Assembly (NCBI GenBank): GCA_001274695.2
Contig: LARU01000002.1
Location: 1 to 64,000, forward strand
Direction: 5' to 3'
Origin: Azoarcus sp. PA01
GTDB taxonomy: Bacteria; Pseudomonadota; Gammaproteobacteria; Burkholderiales; Rhodocyclaceae
Length of the DNA stretch: 64,000 nt
This document shows positions 1 to 8,265 of the stretch, one piece after another. Within the stretch, counting starts at the first letter, position 1. Every line of letters begins with the position of its first letter. The translations under genes were made by a program, and so were the position numbers. Below the pieces are notes generated by a model. That model did not search any database. It had not been told where the DNA came from and worked only from the letters and a program-made list of their open reading frames with translations.

Positions 1-111
1 GATCAGCACGAACTTGCTGACCAGCGTGCCCACACGCAGGGCGAGGTTCAACACGCGCCGGAGAGTGGGCACGCCTGCCGATGGGCGGGAGGTCGGTGGA
101 GACACTGCCAT
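1..111 (-). CDS. N-terminal fragment, probable polysaccharide flippase (Wzx-like)
   Basis: The first 37 codons of a minus-strand gene run off the left edge of the window. The start is an ATG at 111. The readable protein has a Ser/Pro-rich opening followed by a basic, hydrophobic stretch (RRVLNLALRVGTLVSKFVLI). That pattern resembles the first membrane segment of oligosaccharide flippases of the MATE-like Wzx family, which move lipid-linked repeat units across the inner membrane. The exopolysaccharide genes 2.6 kb away support this reading, but only one helix is visible. Any multi-spanning membrane protein could start this way, so the name is tentative. Confidence 0.4.
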   Translation of the reverse strand, partial: MAVSPPTSRPSAGVPTLRRVLNLALRVGTLVSKFVLI

Positions 112-118
112 GTTCTTG

Positions 119-1522
119 TCAGCCTTCCCCCGCGCCCGGCACGAGCACCTTGCCGGTGCCGTCCTCTTCCAGCTTGCGCTTCAGCACCGCCTTGGCGTCG
201 TCGTCGCCATGCACGATGCGAATCTCCGCCGGCATCCGCGGAATGCCGGCGACAAACCGCAGCAGATCCGCCTGCCCCGCATGGGCGGAATAGCCGCCCA
301 CCTGGTGGATCTGCGCGCGGATCGTGTGGCGTTCGCCGTCGAGCATCACCCAGCCGCCGCGCGGACCAAAGGTGACGATGTCGCGGCCCGGGGTGCCGGC
401 GGCCTGGTAGCCGACGAAGAGCACGTCGTTGCGCGCGTCGCCGAGCATGGCCTTGAGGTAGTTCACGACGCGGCCGCCGGCGCACATGCCCGAGCCGGCG
501 ATGACGACGGCCGGGCGGCCGGTACGGGTGAGGTAATCGACCGCTTTCAGGTGGTCTGCGTGACGGTCGAGCACGAGCAGCTGGTCGAACGACAGCGGGT
601 GGCGGCCCTCGCGGACGCGGGCGATCGCCTCTTCGTCCCAGTACGGCTTGAGCTTGGCGTAAAGGCGGGTGAATTCGGCCGCGAGCGGCGAATCGACGAC
701 GATGTCGAGCTGCTTCCAGCGCGGGTCGTCGCCGGCTTCCCAGATGATGTCTTCGATTTCGTACAGCAGTTCCTGCGTACGGCCGATGGCGAAGGCCGGG
801 ATGAGCACGGTGCCGCCGTCGGCCAGCGCGTGCTCGAGCACGGCTTTGAGGCGGTGGCGGCGGGTGGCGCGATCTTCGTGGTCGCGGTCGCCGTAGGTGG
901 CTTCGAGCACGAGGCGGTCGGCGCGCTCGGGCGGGCGCGGTTCGGGCAGCAAGGGCGAATCAGGCGCGCCGAGGTCGCCGGAAAAGACGATGCGTTCTTC
1001 GCCGGCCGCGGTGCGGGCGTCGCACTCGACGTAGGCCGAGCCGAGGATGTGGCCGGCGCGCTGCAGGCGGATCGCAAGCGTGCCGGCTCCATCGTTGAAC
1101 ACGGTGTGCCACTGGCCGAACGGCACCGGCACGACGCGATCGCGGATGCGATCGAGCACGCGCTCGATGAGGCGGGCGTCCCGGGTGAAGCCGATCTTCA
1201 GCGCGTCTTCGAGGATATCCGGCAGCATCAGCGCGGAAGGCGGCGAGCACAGGATCGGCCCGTCGAAACCGGCCGCGAGCAGGTGCGGGATGCGGCCGAC
1301 GTGGTCGATATGGACGTGCGTGACGATGAGCGCGCGCAGGTGCGCGAGGGGAAAGTCGATCGCCAGCGCATCCGCCCCGCTGCGCCCGGCGGCTTCGTCG
1401 CCCTGGAAAATGCCGCAGTCGACGAGCACGCCCGCCGTCGCCCCGCCCGGGCCGTGCAGGGCGAGTTCGTGGCAGGAGCCGGTGACGCCGTTGACGGCGC
1501 CGTGGTGAGTGAGAGTGAGCAT
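119..1522 (-). CDS. Metallo-beta-lactamase fold / beta-CASP RNA-processing type hydrolase
   Basis: A 467-residue protein with the zinc-binding signature THVHIDHVGR at about residues 68-77 (H69, H71, D73, H74). A beta-CASP region follows in the middle and an RNA-specificity-like tail with YSAHA near the C-terminus. This layout is that of the Ysh1/CPSF-73-like bacterial hydrolases, cytoplasmic zinc enzymes thought to cut RNA endo- or exonucleolytically. The bacterial substrates are mostly unknown. Start and stop are clear. The stop lies just 7 bases from the start of the preceding minus-strand gene, so the two may be co-transcribed. Family assignment is firm; the biological role is not. Confidence 0.85.
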   Translation of the reverse strand: MLTLTHHGAVNGVTGSCHELALHGPGGATAGVLVDCGIFQGDEAAGRSGADALAIDFPLAHLRALIVTHVHIDHVGRIPHLLAAGFDGPILCSPPSALMLPDILEDALKIGFTRDARLIERVLDRIRDRVVPVPFGQWHTVFNDGAGTLAIRLQRAGHILGSAYVECDARTAAGEERIVFSGDLGAPDSPLLPEPRPPERADRLVLEATYGDRDHEDRATRRHRLKAVLEHALADGGTVLIPAFAIGRTQELLYEIEDIIWEAGDDPRWKQLDIVVDSPLAAEFTRLYAKLKPYWDEEAIARVREGRHPLSFDQLLVLDRHADHLKAVDYLTRTGRPAVVIAGSGMCAGGRVVNYLKAMLGDARNDVLFVGYQAAGTPGRDIVTFGPRGGWVMLDGERHTIRAQIHQVGGYSAHAGQADLLRFVAGIPRMPAEIRIVHGDDDAKAVLKRKLEEDGTGKVLVPGAGEG

Positions 1523-1755
1523 GGGGGCGACGAGAATCGGATTGGTATCGTGTTGTGGGTGCGGCTAACCGCCGTACGCTGCGGCGCGCTGCTTCACGCC
1601 GTTGAAGTTCGCGCCGTTCACTTCGATGCCGCTCCGGTTGGGCGTCCCGACAGCGGACGCATATCGGCGAAGGCTTGTGTGACATCGGCCTCGATCGCCT
1701 GGACTTCCACGTCGGTCAGGGCGGCGAATTCCGCTTGTACTGATGGCGGGCCGCG

Positions 1756-2184
1756 TCACAGCGTGCGCCAGTGTTTGGGTTGGGCGCCGGTCACGGTGCT
1801 CGGGTTGATCGGTGCATCGAAACTGACAAAGCAGCAGTTGTGCCGCACCGCGAGGCCGAGCAGGTAAGTGTCAGTGATCTGCCGGTGACCGAGCAGGTTT
1901 TGCCAGGTGATCTGTGCGCCATCGAGCAGGCTGTAGTCGTCGGCGATGAACTGATGAGCCGGGTGTGCAGTGGCTTGGGCTAGACGGGTTGCCACGGCGC
2001 CCAGTGGCAAAGCCTGCGGGTACGCAGGCTGAGCCATGATGCGCAGGCAACCGTTTTGGGTCAGCGGGCACGATGCCCAGCCCTGCTCGATTTCACGTGC
2101 GAGCCACTGGCTTGCCCGTGCGTGGTGCACGTGGCTGCCGTCGAGCAGGGCGATGAGGACATTCACGTCCAGCAGCGCACGCAT
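1756..2184 (-). CDS. vapC: VapC-type PIN-domain toxin, with an acidic active-site residue replaced
   Basis: A 142-residue PIN-domain protein, the toxin half of a type II toxin-antitoxin pair. Such toxins are Mg-dependent ribonucleases with four conserved acidic residues. D6 (LLDVNVLIALLD), D105 (ITDTYLL) and D123 (VSFDAP) are present. The segment CPLTQNGCLRI has Gln43 where this VapC subfamily normally has Glu (TENG). The start overlaps the antitoxin stop (TGATG), so translation is coupled. The 233 bases downstream, up to the metallo-hydrolase, carry no convincing gene. Loss of Glu43 may weaken or abolish nuclease activity; that is inference. Confidence 0.85.
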   Translation of the reverse strand: MRALLDVNVLIALLDGSHVHHARASQWLAREIEQGWASCPLTQNGCLRIMAQPAYPQALPLGAVATRLAQATAHPAHQFIADDYSLLDGAQITWQNLLGHRQITDTYLLGLAVRHNCCFVSFDAPINPSTVTGAQPKHWRTL

Positions 2185-2429
2185 CAGATTCCCTCGGCGT
2201 CGCGCAGACGGTCGATGAGCTCGTTGGTCACGATGACGTCACGTGCCGGAAAGGGCTCAAAGCCGGGGACTGCGGGTGTCTGGCCGGCAACGGTTGGCGG
2301 GACAGCGGCACCGAGCAGGGTTTGGCGAACGAGCTGGGAGATGACTTTGCCGACACTGGTGTGTTGCCGGCGTGCGATTTCCTTCGCAGCGGCAAGGACG
2401 TCGCTTTCGATGTCGATCGTAGTGCGCAT
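2184..2429 (-). CDS. vapB: VapB-type ribbon-helix-helix antitoxin
   Basis: A protein of about 81 residues opening MRTTIDIESDVLAAAKEIA, the typical start of a ribbon-helix-helix DNA-binding domain of VapB antitoxins. The C-terminal part (about residues 45-81) is Pro/acidic and would wrap the toxin. The ATG at 2429 is chosen over an upstream ATG at 2462 because GGAG lies 6 bases before it and because the fold begins there. It is followed directly by vapC with a one-base overlap. Antitoxins of this type usually bind their own promoter. The 30 bases upstream hold short inverted CATGATG-like runs, but no clear operator could be assigned. Confidence 0.85.
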   Translation of the reverse strand: MRTTIDIESDVLAAAKEIARRQHTSVGKVISQLVRQTLLGAAVPPTVAGQTPAVPGFEPFPARDVIVTNELIDRLRDAEGI

Positions 2430-2458
2430 GTTGATCTCCGTGGCGTGATGATTAAGCA

Positions 2459-2659
2459 TCATGATGCTAGCGCATCACGCATTACCATGCCTGCCCCCCG
2501 ATGACGTGGGTCGCCGAAGCGGTACAGGTCGGCGGTGTCGTTGAGCACATCGACGTTGCACCGGACGTCGGGCTGCCATTCGATGAAGGGCATCAGCAGG
2601 CCGCTGTGCTGGCGCAGTGCGTCGCGGTAGTTGTCGAAGAGAAGCCGGGTGGATGGCAT
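2459..2659 (-). pseudogene. Remnant of a Fic-family protein
   Basis: This short frame contains a run of about 45 residues resembling the C-terminal region of Fic/DOC-family AMP-transferases (FIEWQPDVRCNVDVLNDTAD then LYRF). In intact relatives this region goes on as YRFFDAT and an EFLY segment. Here the match breaks after LYRF and unrelated residues lead to a stop. The catalytic HPFxxGNGR motif and the rest of the protein are absent nearby. It is therefore read as a decayed fragment left beside the vapBC pair, a common site of toxin-antitoxin turnover. The match is from memory of the family, not a search. Confidence 0.4.
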
Positions 2660-2731
2660 GGCAGTCGAAAAACGAACGTGCTGGTCGAAAATTTGTCGAT
2701 TAAATCGTGTCAGGTCGATTTTCTGACGGCA

Positions 2732-4363
2732 TCAACATGCCCCCTCGGACCGCAGCACGACGCGCACGGTGCGGATCAGGATCACCAGGTCCGACCACAG
2801 CGACCAGTTGCGGATGTACCAGCGGTCCAGCGCGATGCGCTGGTCGAACGTGGTGGCGCTGCGGCCGCTGATCTGCCACAGGCCGGTGATGCCGGGCCGC
2901 ACGTTGGCATAGAGTTCGATCGATTCGCCGTATTCGGCCAGTTCGCGCGGCAGCAGCGGGCGCGGGCCGACAAGGCTCATGTCGCCACGGACGACGTTCC
3001 ACAGCTGCGGCAGCTCGTCGATGCTGGTGCGGCGAATCCACGCGCCGACGCGCGTCACGCGCGGATCGTCGACGAGCTTGAAGTTGTTGGCGCGGTAGCG
3101 CTGCCACAGCTCGGGATGCGCGACCTGCCATTTTTCCAGCACGCGGTCGGCGTCCACGACCATGCTGCGGTACTTGAGAAAGCGGAAATCCCGCCCACCC
3201 CGCCCCACTCTCGGCTGGGAAAACATCGCCGGGCCGTCGTTTTCGCGCTTGATGAAAATCGGGATCGCGATCAGCAGCGGCGCGAGCAGGATCATCAGCA
3301 GCGAGGCGCCGACGATGTCGAAGACGCGCTTGACGGCGCGTGTGCCGCGGCGGTTGAGGTTGTTGCGCGCGCGCAGCAGCAGCACTTCGTGGCTGAAGAA
3401 ATGCGACAACTCCATGCCGTACAGCGGCAGGCCGGCGAGCGGCGGGATCAGGAACACGTCGTCGCGCACAAGCGTGAGGCGCTGGATGAGCCGCTTGAGC
3501 AGCTCGTCCTGGCGGCCGAGCGCGATCACGACCTGGTAGGCGCCGGGCGCTTTCAGGAAGTTTTCCACCGCGGCGTCGAGGTGGATGACCGGCAGGACCG
3601 CCCCATGCACTGGACAATTCCGCTGCTGGCAGTCCGGGAGCGAAGGGCTGACGACTGCAACGGGACGCATGCCCATCAGCCGTTCGCTCTCGAACGCGGC
3701 GACGACTTCACCGGCCTGCTCGCACGAGCCGATGATCAGGTACGGCCGCTGAAACGCGGGGCGCGCGAGCATCCAGCGCTTGACGAGGTAGCGGAACAGC
3801 GGCACGAGGACGAGGATCATCGCCCACGACGTGACGAGCCACAGGCGCGAAAACTGCCATTTGCCGAGGAACACCAGCATCGCGTCGAGCACGAAGCCGG
3901 CGAGCAGCACCTGCAGCATCTGCCGCACTTCGTCCGACCATGGCCGGCGCCGCGTGTAGTGCCCGAGCGCGCCCCAGAACCACATGACGAGGCCGGCCGC
4001 GATCGCCGAGAAAACGACGAGACGCGTCGGGCCGCTCTGCGACCACCACAGCGTGAAGCTGTCGATCAACGAGGCGTCGCCGTATGCCCACGGGGCCGCA
4101 CGCCCGAGCAAAAAACCGCAGAACAGCGCGACGAGGTCGGAAGCGACGAGCAGGAGCTTTTCGAGCATGTCCTGGCGGCGCGCCGAGAACGGCAACAACG
4201 CGTGCCGCAGGGCCTCAACCGGCGAAGACGCGATGCTGGGGGAAGCGACGTGGAAACGCGCTTTGCCTGACTTCGCGCGGCGCTCGACCTTCGCGACGAC
4301 GTGCGGACAAGGGACCGCGACAGCAGCGAATGGTGCGGAATCCGGGGTCTTGATTTCGTGCAT
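2732..4363 (-). CDS. wbaP: Polyprenyl glycosylphosphotransferase (WbaP-type), starts exopolysaccharide units
   Basis: This integral membrane enzyme transfers a sugar-1-phosphate to undecaprenyl phosphate, the first step of exopolysaccharide repeat-unit assembly. About four hydrophobic segments lie in the first 150 residues, a CoA-binding-like middle region follows ([18 protein letters not shown]), then a single re-entrant helix and the catalytic bacterial sugar transferase domain. Hallmarks of that domain are visible: [44 protein letters not shown] and [13 protein letters not shown]. Possible starts are TTG 4399, ATG 4384 and ATG 4363; none has a clear ribosome site. The sugar cannot be told from sequence; galactose or glucose is usual for WbaP relatives. 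Confidence 0.88.
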   Translation of the reverse strand: MHEIKTPDSAPFAAVAVPCPHVVAKVERRAKSGKARFHVASPSIASSPVEALRHALLPFSARRQDMLEKLLLVASDLVALFCGFLLGRAAPWAYGDASLIDSFTLWWSQSGPTRLVVFSAIAAGLVMWFWGALGHYTRRRPWSDEVRQMLQVLLAGFVLDAMLVFLGKWQFSRLWLVTSWAMILVLVPLFRYLVKRWMLARPAFQRPYLIIGSCEQAGEVVAAFESERLMGMRPVAVVSPSLPDCQQRNCPVHGAVLPVIHLDAAVENFLKAPGAYQVVIALGRQDELLKRLIQRLTLVRDDVFLIPPLAGLPLYGMELSHFFSHEVLLLRARNNLNRRGTRAVKRVFDIVGASLLMILLAPLLIAIPIFIKRENDGPAMFSQPRVGRGGRDFRFLKYRSMVVDADRVLEKWQVAHPELWQRYRANNFKLVDDPRVTRVGAWIRRTSIDELPQLWNVVRGDMSLVGPRPLLPRELAEYGESIELYANVRPGITGLWQISGRSATTFDQRIALDRWYIRNWSLWSDLVILIRTVRVVLRSEGAC

Positions 4364-4692
4364 GGGGCGCGATGTTATCAACATACATATGTCGTGCAAG
4401 CAAATATTTCACACCACGCCGATAAGGTTTTTACGGTATCAACCGCCGAAGCTTTGATACCGCGAAGGAAGTATCGGATTGTACAGGGAAAATTGACATA
4501 TTTTGTTACGGTTGAGTGATAGGCGGGTGCTGGAACGGAAGCGTTGATGACACGTAAATGAGCGCCAGACGGGTTATGCTGAACGCATGAACTTGCGGCA
4601 GGCGGTGCGCGGCGGGGGATCGATCGGCAGGCGGCGTAGGGTCGGTATGCCCGACACGACTGCCCGACACGTGCCGGGTATACTGCGCCCCC
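4364..4692. other. Divergent intergenic region, possible promoter area
   Basis: No gene is supported in these 329 bases between two divergent genes. The stretch near 4380-4520 is distinctly AT-rich against the surroundings. It contains TTGACA at 4493-4498 followed by TTTTGTTAC, which also occurs twice in related form upstream of the FecR-like gene (about 5988-6015). TATACT at 4679-4684 lies only 8 bases before the next start codon. It may carry promoters for both flanking genes, but no complete promoter can be proved by eye. Confidence 0.4.
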
Positions 4693-5964
4693 ATGCAAAA
4701 ACGCCCCTACTCCTCCACGAGTTTCCTCACTGTCGTCAGATGGCTCGCTTTCGCGCTGTTCGCGGCCCTTGCGGCGTGGCGAATCGTCACGCTGAACCTC
4801 GCTGACCACTACGTCGACGTCGGCGAAACATGGGCCGCGGCGGAACTGCGCGGCGTGGAACAGCCGGTCGCGCTGACGCGCGAGGCGCGCGAGCTGTTCG
4901 ATGCCGACCCGCAGCAGGCGGTGTCGCTGCTGCAGCGGGCCGTGCGTGCGGATCCGACTTATGGCTTGTCGTACGCGTTGCTCGGGGCGCTGTGGGAGAA
5001 GGCCGGTGACGCGCGGCGGGCGAGGAGCGCAATCGACGCGGCGGCGGCTTTTGCGCCGGCGAAAGTGGAGGTGCGGCTGATCGCGGCCGGGTTCGAGCTC
5101 GGGCGCAACGATCTCGCCGCGGCGCTGCGGCATACGAGCGTCGTACTGACGCGCCGGAGCAGCCTGCGCGCTTCGATGTTTCCGGAGCTGCTGCGCATCG
5201 CCGATGAACCGGCGAACCGCGCGGCGTTCTCTGGGCTGCTTACAGAGCCCGTCGCGTGGTGGCCGGCGTTCGTCGGATTCGCGGCGAACAAGGGCGAGCG
5301 GCTCGAAACGGTGATGGCGCTGTATGCGCTGTCGGAAGCGAGCGCGGCGAATGCGCTGCAGGGCCACGGCTTGGCAGCGGTGCTGCGACGCTTGCAGCGC
5401 GAAGGACTGTGGCTCGACGCGCGGCTCGCGTGGCTGAATGCGCTGCCGGTCGAGCAGCTCGAAGGAATGGGCAATGTGTTCAACGGTGGCTTCGAACAGC
5501 CGCTGTCGGGCGTCGGCTTCGACTGGGTGAGCGCGAAAGCGGGCCACGTGCTGGTCGAGCCGCTGCCGACTTCCGGCGCGACCGGCGCGGCCGCGCTGAA
5601 CGTCGTGTTTCGCGGCCCGCGCGTGCGCTACCGCCACCTCAGCCAGCAGCTGATGCTCGAACCCGGAAGTTACGCACTGCGCGGCCGCGTGCGCCCCGAC
5701 GGGCTGGAAGCGGAACCGGGACTGGCGTGGGCGGTTTCGTGCGTTGGCACGCCTGGCGCGCGCGAGCGGCAGATCGCACTCAGCGAGCATTTTTCCGGCC
5801 GCTCGGCGTGGCGCAGGTTCGAGACGACGTTCACCGTCCCCGCGGCGGACTGCGCGGCACAGGTGCTGCGGCTGCAGCTCGGCGGGCGCGTCGCGCTGGA
5901 TTTCGACGCCAGCGGGCCGATCTGGTTTGATGACATCGTGATCGAACGGCTTGACGCTCGCTGA
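4693..5964 (+). CDS. TPR-containing membrane-anchored protein with C-terminal beta-sandwich region
   Basis: A 423-residue protein with one N-terminal hydrophobic helix (about residues 12-30) and a TPR-like helical region (about 60-260, for example AVSLLQRAVRADPTYGLSYA and ALLGALWEKAGDARRARSAI). A C-terminal part begins NGGFEQPLSGVGFDW, the usual opening of carbohydrate-binding-module-like jelly-roll domains, and ends in WFDDIVIERL. The topology suggests a single anchor with the bulk in the periplasm. It sits in the exopolysaccharide locus and is followed by the FecR-like gene on the same strand, so a scaffold or glycan-binding role is plausible. No enzymatic motif was seen and the exact function is unknown. 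Confidence 0.7.
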   Translation: MQKRPYSSTSFLTVVRWLAFALFAALAAWRIVTLNLADHYVDVGETWAAAELRGVEQPVALTREARELFDADPQQAVSLLQRAVRADPTYGLSYALLGALWEKAGDARRARSAIDAAAAFAPAKVEVRLIAAGFELGRNDLAAALRHTSVVLTRRSSLRASMFPELLRIADEPANRAAFSGLLTEPVAWWPAFVGFAANKGERLETVMALYALSEASAANALQGHGLAAVLRRLQREGLWLDARLAWLNALPVEQLEGMGNVFNGGFEQPLSGVGFDWVSAKAGHVLVEPLPTSGATGAAALNVVFRGPRVRYRHLSQQLMLEPGSYALRGRVRPDGLEAEPGLAWAVSCVGTPGARERQIALSEHFSGRSAWRRFETTFTVPAADCAAQVLRLQLGGRVALDFDASGPIWFDDIVIERLDAR

Positions 5965-6039
5965 CTCGCCGTGTACCTTTCGTCCCAAAGTTTTGTTACA
6001 TCAAGATTTGTTACATCGTATTCACCACGAGGCCGAAAA

Positions 6040-6594
6040 ATGAAGAAGATCACCGGAGTTGCCGCCGCAATCGCCCTGATCGGCACGATGGGCACTGCCC
6101 ATGCCGCCGAGCCGCTGCAAGTTGCAGCGCTGACGAACGTCGACGGGAAAGTGCTGATTCACAAGGGCAAGGATTACACCGTTGCGAAGGCTGGTTCGGC
6201 GCTCGTCGAAGGCGACCGCATCATCACGCTGAAAGGTTCGAAAGCCGACGTCGCGTTCACCGAAGGTTGCGTGACCAGTCTCAAGGAAAACGCGGTGCTC
6301 GCGATCGGCGGCGTGGATGTCTGCGCAACCGGTCCGCTGTCGGCGAACCCCGAACCGGTTAAATATGCCGCAGCGATCGGCGCTCCGGTGAGCGCAGGCG
6401 CGACGGGTCTGTCGGGCGCTGGCTTGGCAGGTCTGAGTACCGGCATGGGAGCGCTCGTCGGCGGCGGCGCCGTTCTGGTAGGGGCCACGGCCGGCAGCCG
6501 CGCCGACAGGGGCAACAACGGCGTGGGCCACAGCAAGGGTCGCGGCGAGGGCCACGACGGCAGGCACGACGGCGATCCGATCAGCGGGCAATGA
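6040..6594 (+). CDS. Exported FecR-domain-like protein
   Basis: A 184-residue exported protein. It has a clean signal peptide (MKKITGVAAAIALIG..., cleavage probably after AHA near residue 22). A FecR-like region follows: DGKVLIHKGKDYTVAKAGSA, then LVEGDRIITLKGSKADVAF with a Cys-containing CVTSLKENA segment. The end is a Gly/Ala-rich hydrophobic stretch and a His/Gly/Asp-rich tail. FecR-like domains of this type are common in surface polysaccharide loci but their role is poorly known. The ATG at 6040 is preceded by GAGG. A good Rho-independent terminator follows 37 bases downstream. Two TTGTTACATC repeats lie immediately upstream. Confidence 0.7.
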   Translation: MKKITGVAAAIALIGTMGTAHAAEPLQVAALTNVDGKVLIHKGKDYTVAKAGSALVEGDRIITLKGSKADVAFTEGCVTSLKENAVLAIGGVDVCATGPLSANPEPVKYAAAIGAPVSAGATGLSGAGLAGLSTGMGALVGGGAVLVGATAGSRADRGNNGVGHSKGRGEGHDGRHDGDPISGQ

Positions 6595-6631
6595 GCCCAA
6601 GCGGCCGCGCGCCGCACCTGACGAATTTCCG

Positions 6632-6660
6632 AAAGGCTCCGCGCAATGCGGGGCCTTTTT
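6632..6660 (+). terminator. Rho-independent terminator after the FecR-like gene
   Basis: An 8-bp stem (GGCTCCGC pairing with GCGGGGCC through one G-U pair) with a GCAAT loop is followed by five T and then GTTTTT. It lies between the FecR-like gene and the convergent J-domain gene. Confidence 0.8.
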
Positions 6661-6687
6661 GTTTTTCGGCCCGCGCTGCGAAGCCGG

Positions 6688-8265
6688 TCAGTCGGAAGGT
6701 TTGTGGAACAGGCCGCTGATCAGCACGTCCTGGCCGCGCCGGATGAGCTCCATGCGAAGCGATCCGGCGAACACTTCCTCGCCGACGCCGTCCCGGCGCC
6801 GAATGCGCACGAGGTAGCCGCCTTCGCCGCGCGCCGAAGCGCTGTCCGGCGACCAGCGCATGTCGAGGAGTTCGATGCGCCGCGCCTGGGTCGAGCCGAA
6901 CAGCTCCTCGTAGTCCTTGCGGATCTGCGCGCGGCGGCCGGTTCCGGAGCGCGCGTCGTCGGAAAACAGCATCATGAAGCGGTCGATGTCGCCGAGCTGA
7001 TACGACGACGAGAACCGGTCGAGCACGCGCGCAGCGTCCGCTGCCGTCAGGCCGGCAGGAACGGGCGCTTCGACCGGCGGGGGTGACGGGAATTGCGTTG
7101 CCGGCTGGGTGAGCGCGTGCGTCGGCGGCGGTGCGACAGGCGCTGCGGCGACTTGAAGCGGTTCGTCGACGACGACCGACGCGCGCTCGTCGGGAATGGC
7201 GGGAACGGCGGGAACGGCGGGAACGGCGGGAACGGCGGGAACAACCGGAACGACGGGAATGGCCGGAACGGGCTCGGGCGCTTCGGGCTCGGGCACTTGG
7301 ACGACGTGTTCGCGAACCGGAGCGAGGGCTGCGACGGGCGGTGTTTTTACCGCTGTCCGATCCGTGGCTGGGCTTGCAGCCGCCGCGGCGGTGTGAGTGG
7401 CAGCGAGCGGCACTGGCGACGCCCCAGGCCTAACGCTCGCCGAGGCGGCGTCTGCGACTTTCGCCGGCACGGTTTCCGCGACCTTTGCCGGCCCCGCTTC
7501 GGCCGCCTTGGCTGGCGCCGCTGCAAGGGGGGCCCGCGAAGCCGCGGCGGCGAGTTCGGCAGGGGCGACGGCGGGAGCGACGGCGACCGGAGCTTTCGGC
7601 GAGGACCGTGACGGGCCGATCGTGCCGGTCGGGGCGCGATTGAGATAGACCGCGAGGACGGCGACGAAGCCGACGAGCGCGACGCTGCCGAGCACGTACT
7701 GCGGGAAATTCCGCCGCACCGTCAGCGGCAGTCGTTCGGTCAGCGTCGGCGCGGCGTCGGCGGCGCGCTTGCGTTCGGTCTGCGAGACGATCCGGATCGA
7801 CACCGACATTTTCGGGCGGGCCTGCATCCGCTCCACGTCGTACGCCGCGCGGCGCCGATCGTCGCGCAGCACGTGGTGCGCGAGGTTGATTCGCGCGGAG
7901 AGTTTTTCGCGGTCGCTGTCGGCCCATCCCTGACGGTCCGGATGGAAAATGCCCATCATGACGCGGTAATGCTCGCGGACCTGCTCGGCGGTCGCGTCGC
8001 GGTTCAGCCCGAGCACGCGGTAATGGTCCGCCTCGTATGCCAGCAGCACGTGCTCGACGAAGAACAGCGCCGCCCGCCGGTGCTCGTCGAGCCCGTGCTG
8101 CCTGCCGTCGCGCACCGCTTCGGCTGCCGAGCGCATGACGACGATCGTGTCCACCGGCAGCGCTGCGCCGCCGCGCACCAGCTCGCCAAAGCGCGTCGGC
8201 TCGGCGAACACTGCCAGCGCCAGCGCCGCCGCGCCTCCCCTGCCCGCCTCCCCGGCCGCGCTCAT
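6688..8265 (-). CDS. J-domain membrane protein of the exopolysaccharide operon
   Basis: A 525-residue protein with an unusual layout. A helical N-terminus (about 1-78) precedes a J-domain (about 79-143) with HPD at 108-110. A single transmembrane helix follows at about 190-208, then a long Ala/Pro-rich linker with repeated VPAVP units (about 330-350). An NTF2-like C-terminal domain closes the protein (about 400-525, RVLDRFSSSYQLGDIDRFM, with GGYLVRIRRRDG and a beta-rich end). The J-domain should be cytoplasmic and recruit DnaK; the C-terminus should be periplasmic. The ATG overlaps the stop of the upstream BY-kinase gene by four bases, so translation is coupled. A chaperone or assembly role in polysaccharide export is inference. 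Confidence 0.8.
   Translation of the reverse strand: MSAAGEAGRGGAAALALAVFAEPTRFGELVRGGAALPVDTIVVMRSAAEAVRDGRQHGLDEHRRAALFFVEHVLLAYEADHYRVLGLNRDATAEQVREHYRVMMGIFHPDRQGWADSDREKLSARINLAHHVLRDDRRRAAYDVERMQARPKMSVSIRIVSQTERKRAADAAPTLTERLPLTVRRNFPQYVLGSVALVGFVAVLAVYLNRAPTGTIGPSRSSPKAPVAVAPAVAPAELAAAASRAPLAAAPAKAAEAGPAKVAETVPAKVADAASASVRPGASPVPLAATHTAAAAASPATDRTAVKTPPVAALAPVREHVVQVPEPEAPEPVPAIPVVPVVPAVPAVPAVPAVPAIPDERASVVVDEPLQVAAAPVAPPPTHALTQPATQFPSPPPVEAPVPAGLTAADAARVLDRFSSSYQLGDIDRFMMLFSDDARSGTGRRAQIRKDYEELFGSTQARRIELLDMRWSPDSASARGEGGYLVRIRRRDGVGEEVFAGSLRMELIRRGQDVLISGLFHKPSD
7193..7264. repeat. In-frame 9-bp tandem repeats coding Val/Pro/Ala-rich linker
   Basis: Seven or so copies of a 9-base unit (GGGAACGGC on the plus strand, drifting to GGGAACAAC and GGGAATGGC at the right end) lie inside the J-domain gene. 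Read on its coding strand they give Pro-Ala-Val or Pro-Ala-Ile units. The unit is a multiple of three, so copy number change would only lengthen or shorten the periplasmic linker. Confidence 0.85.

Noticed and set aside
1565..1759. Possible 64-residue minus-strand gene after vapC
   Set aside because: No ribosome site and no family similarity. Another frame here gives an Ala/Asp-rich stretch that also lacks a start. Treated as gene-free sequence.
4378..5988. A 536-codon minus-strand frame opposite the TPR gene
   Set aside because: Antisense to a gene with clear membrane, TPR and jelly-roll features; the translation is Arg/His/Gln-rich without domains.
7193..7264. CRISPR-like short repeats
   Set aside because: The unit is 9 bp without spacers and lies in frame inside a coding region; it is a protein linker repeat.
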